Below, in pieces: positions 63,877 through 64,000 of a stretch of 64,000 bases of DNA; the first letter of the stretch is position 1; each line of letters begins with the position of its first letter. The notes beneath the pieces are model-generated. The model ran no database searches. It was not told the origin of the DNA and worked only from the letters and a program-made list of their open reading frames with translations. The translations under genes and the position numbers were made by a program. Source of the DNA: Hydrogenimonas sp. SS33 (lineage in GTDB: Bacteria > Campylobacterota > Campylobacteria > Campylobacterales > Hydrogenimonadaceae); the NCBI RefSeq assembly GCF_040436365.1, contig NZ_AP026369.1:248001-312000 (forward strand), given 5' to 3'.

Positions 63877-64000
63877 GTGACGTCATTCGTAGCGTTTTGT
63901 GAAAACCCCAAGTGTGGAGCCGTCTTTGAGGTTCCTATTCTTGTTGGTGGTCCTGGTAACGCCACTATCCACATGACAAATACGAGAGCAGGGCCATGCC
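63877..64000 (+). CDS. start of possible first cassette gene, zinc-ribbon-like protein, truncated by window
   Basis: The frame starts at GTG 63877 with AAGGGGA 5 nt upstream and runs open for 41 codons to the window end. It begins TSFVAFCENPKCGAVFEVP, and GPC comes at the end. The CxxxxC spacing and later Cys suggest a small metal-binding or zinc-ribbon protein. It begins 13 nt after the candidate GTTAGCT core site, as expected for a promoterless cassette gene. I do not recognise the family with certainty. Confidence 0.6.
   Translation, partial: MTSFVAFCENPKCGAVFEVPILVGGPGNATIHMTNTRAGPC

Overview
This 64 kb window is chromosomal DNA of a Campylobacterota (former Epsilonproteobacteria) bacterium. 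The evidence is gene content and order: lptB-rpoN, a PpiD-like gene followed by ftsA-ftsZ, rpmH-rnpA-yidD-yidC-jag-mnmE, and a K+ channel gene overlapping a second TrkA-N gene, together with many small lineage-type hypothetical proteins. The base composition is GC-rich by eye, unlike Campylobacter or Helicobacter, so a deep-branching free-living or vent-type genus (Hydrogenimonas, Sulfurovum or Nitratifractor type) is likelier. The genus is inference only. Genes are tightly packed, with many ATGA, TTGA or GTGA overlaps and frequent TTG/GTG starts.

Layout. 1-7 kb: a truncated ABC-F ATPase, an M48 membrane protease with prmC, a CoA-disulfide-reductase-like flavoprotein, a DUF4149 membrane protein and an orphan MlaF-type ATPase. 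7-11 kb (minus): ppiD-like, ftsA, ftsZ. 11-15 kb: bioA, DUF72, rsmH and an FtsL-like small protein. 15-24 kb: polyprenyl synthase, hemA, an AT-rich intruder gene (HARE-HTH plus T5orf172/GIY-YIG), proS, fxsA, a thioredoxin-fold protein, hemC, ubiD. 24.8-28.4 kb (minus): an MlaE-F-D/PqiC-like lipid transport operon. 28.6-33 kb: S4 protein, trpD, tsaE, lptB, rpoN, TIGR02757. 33-43 kb: atpB, thiE, gatB, K+ channel pair, gpsA, proA, a small ABC ATPase, a WD40-like protein and an eIF-2B-like protein. 43-48 kb (minus): ctpA, purC, purS, purQ, a membrane protein and a PlsC-type acyltransferase. 48-58 kb: clpB behind a HAIR-like operator, rpmH to mnmE, glmS. 58-62.6 kb: a degenerate GGDEF protein, a cold-shock protein, a secreted protein, purL. 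62.6-64 kb: an integron integrase reading frame with one internal stop codon, a candidate attI region, and the start of a possible first cassette that leaves the window.

Three kinds of non-coding structure stand out. First, three dispersed copies (14.6, 28.5, 51.2 kb) of a ~100-130 bp element with GTTACGC-type terminal inverted repeats (two copies) and internal hairpins whose stems covary between copies. Second, two composite intergenic repeats (24.4 and 33.0 kb) that share internal motifs but end in different heptanucleotide arrays, resembling cyanobacterial STRRs; one also carries a ~220 bp imperfect palindrome. Third, the integron edge at the right end.

Most genes are housekeeping: cell division, tetrapyrrole, purine and tryptophan synthesis, translation and tRNA modification, membrane protein insertion, and outer-membrane lipid transport. 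The accessory signals are the 17.85 kb AT-rich gene, the repeats and the integron.
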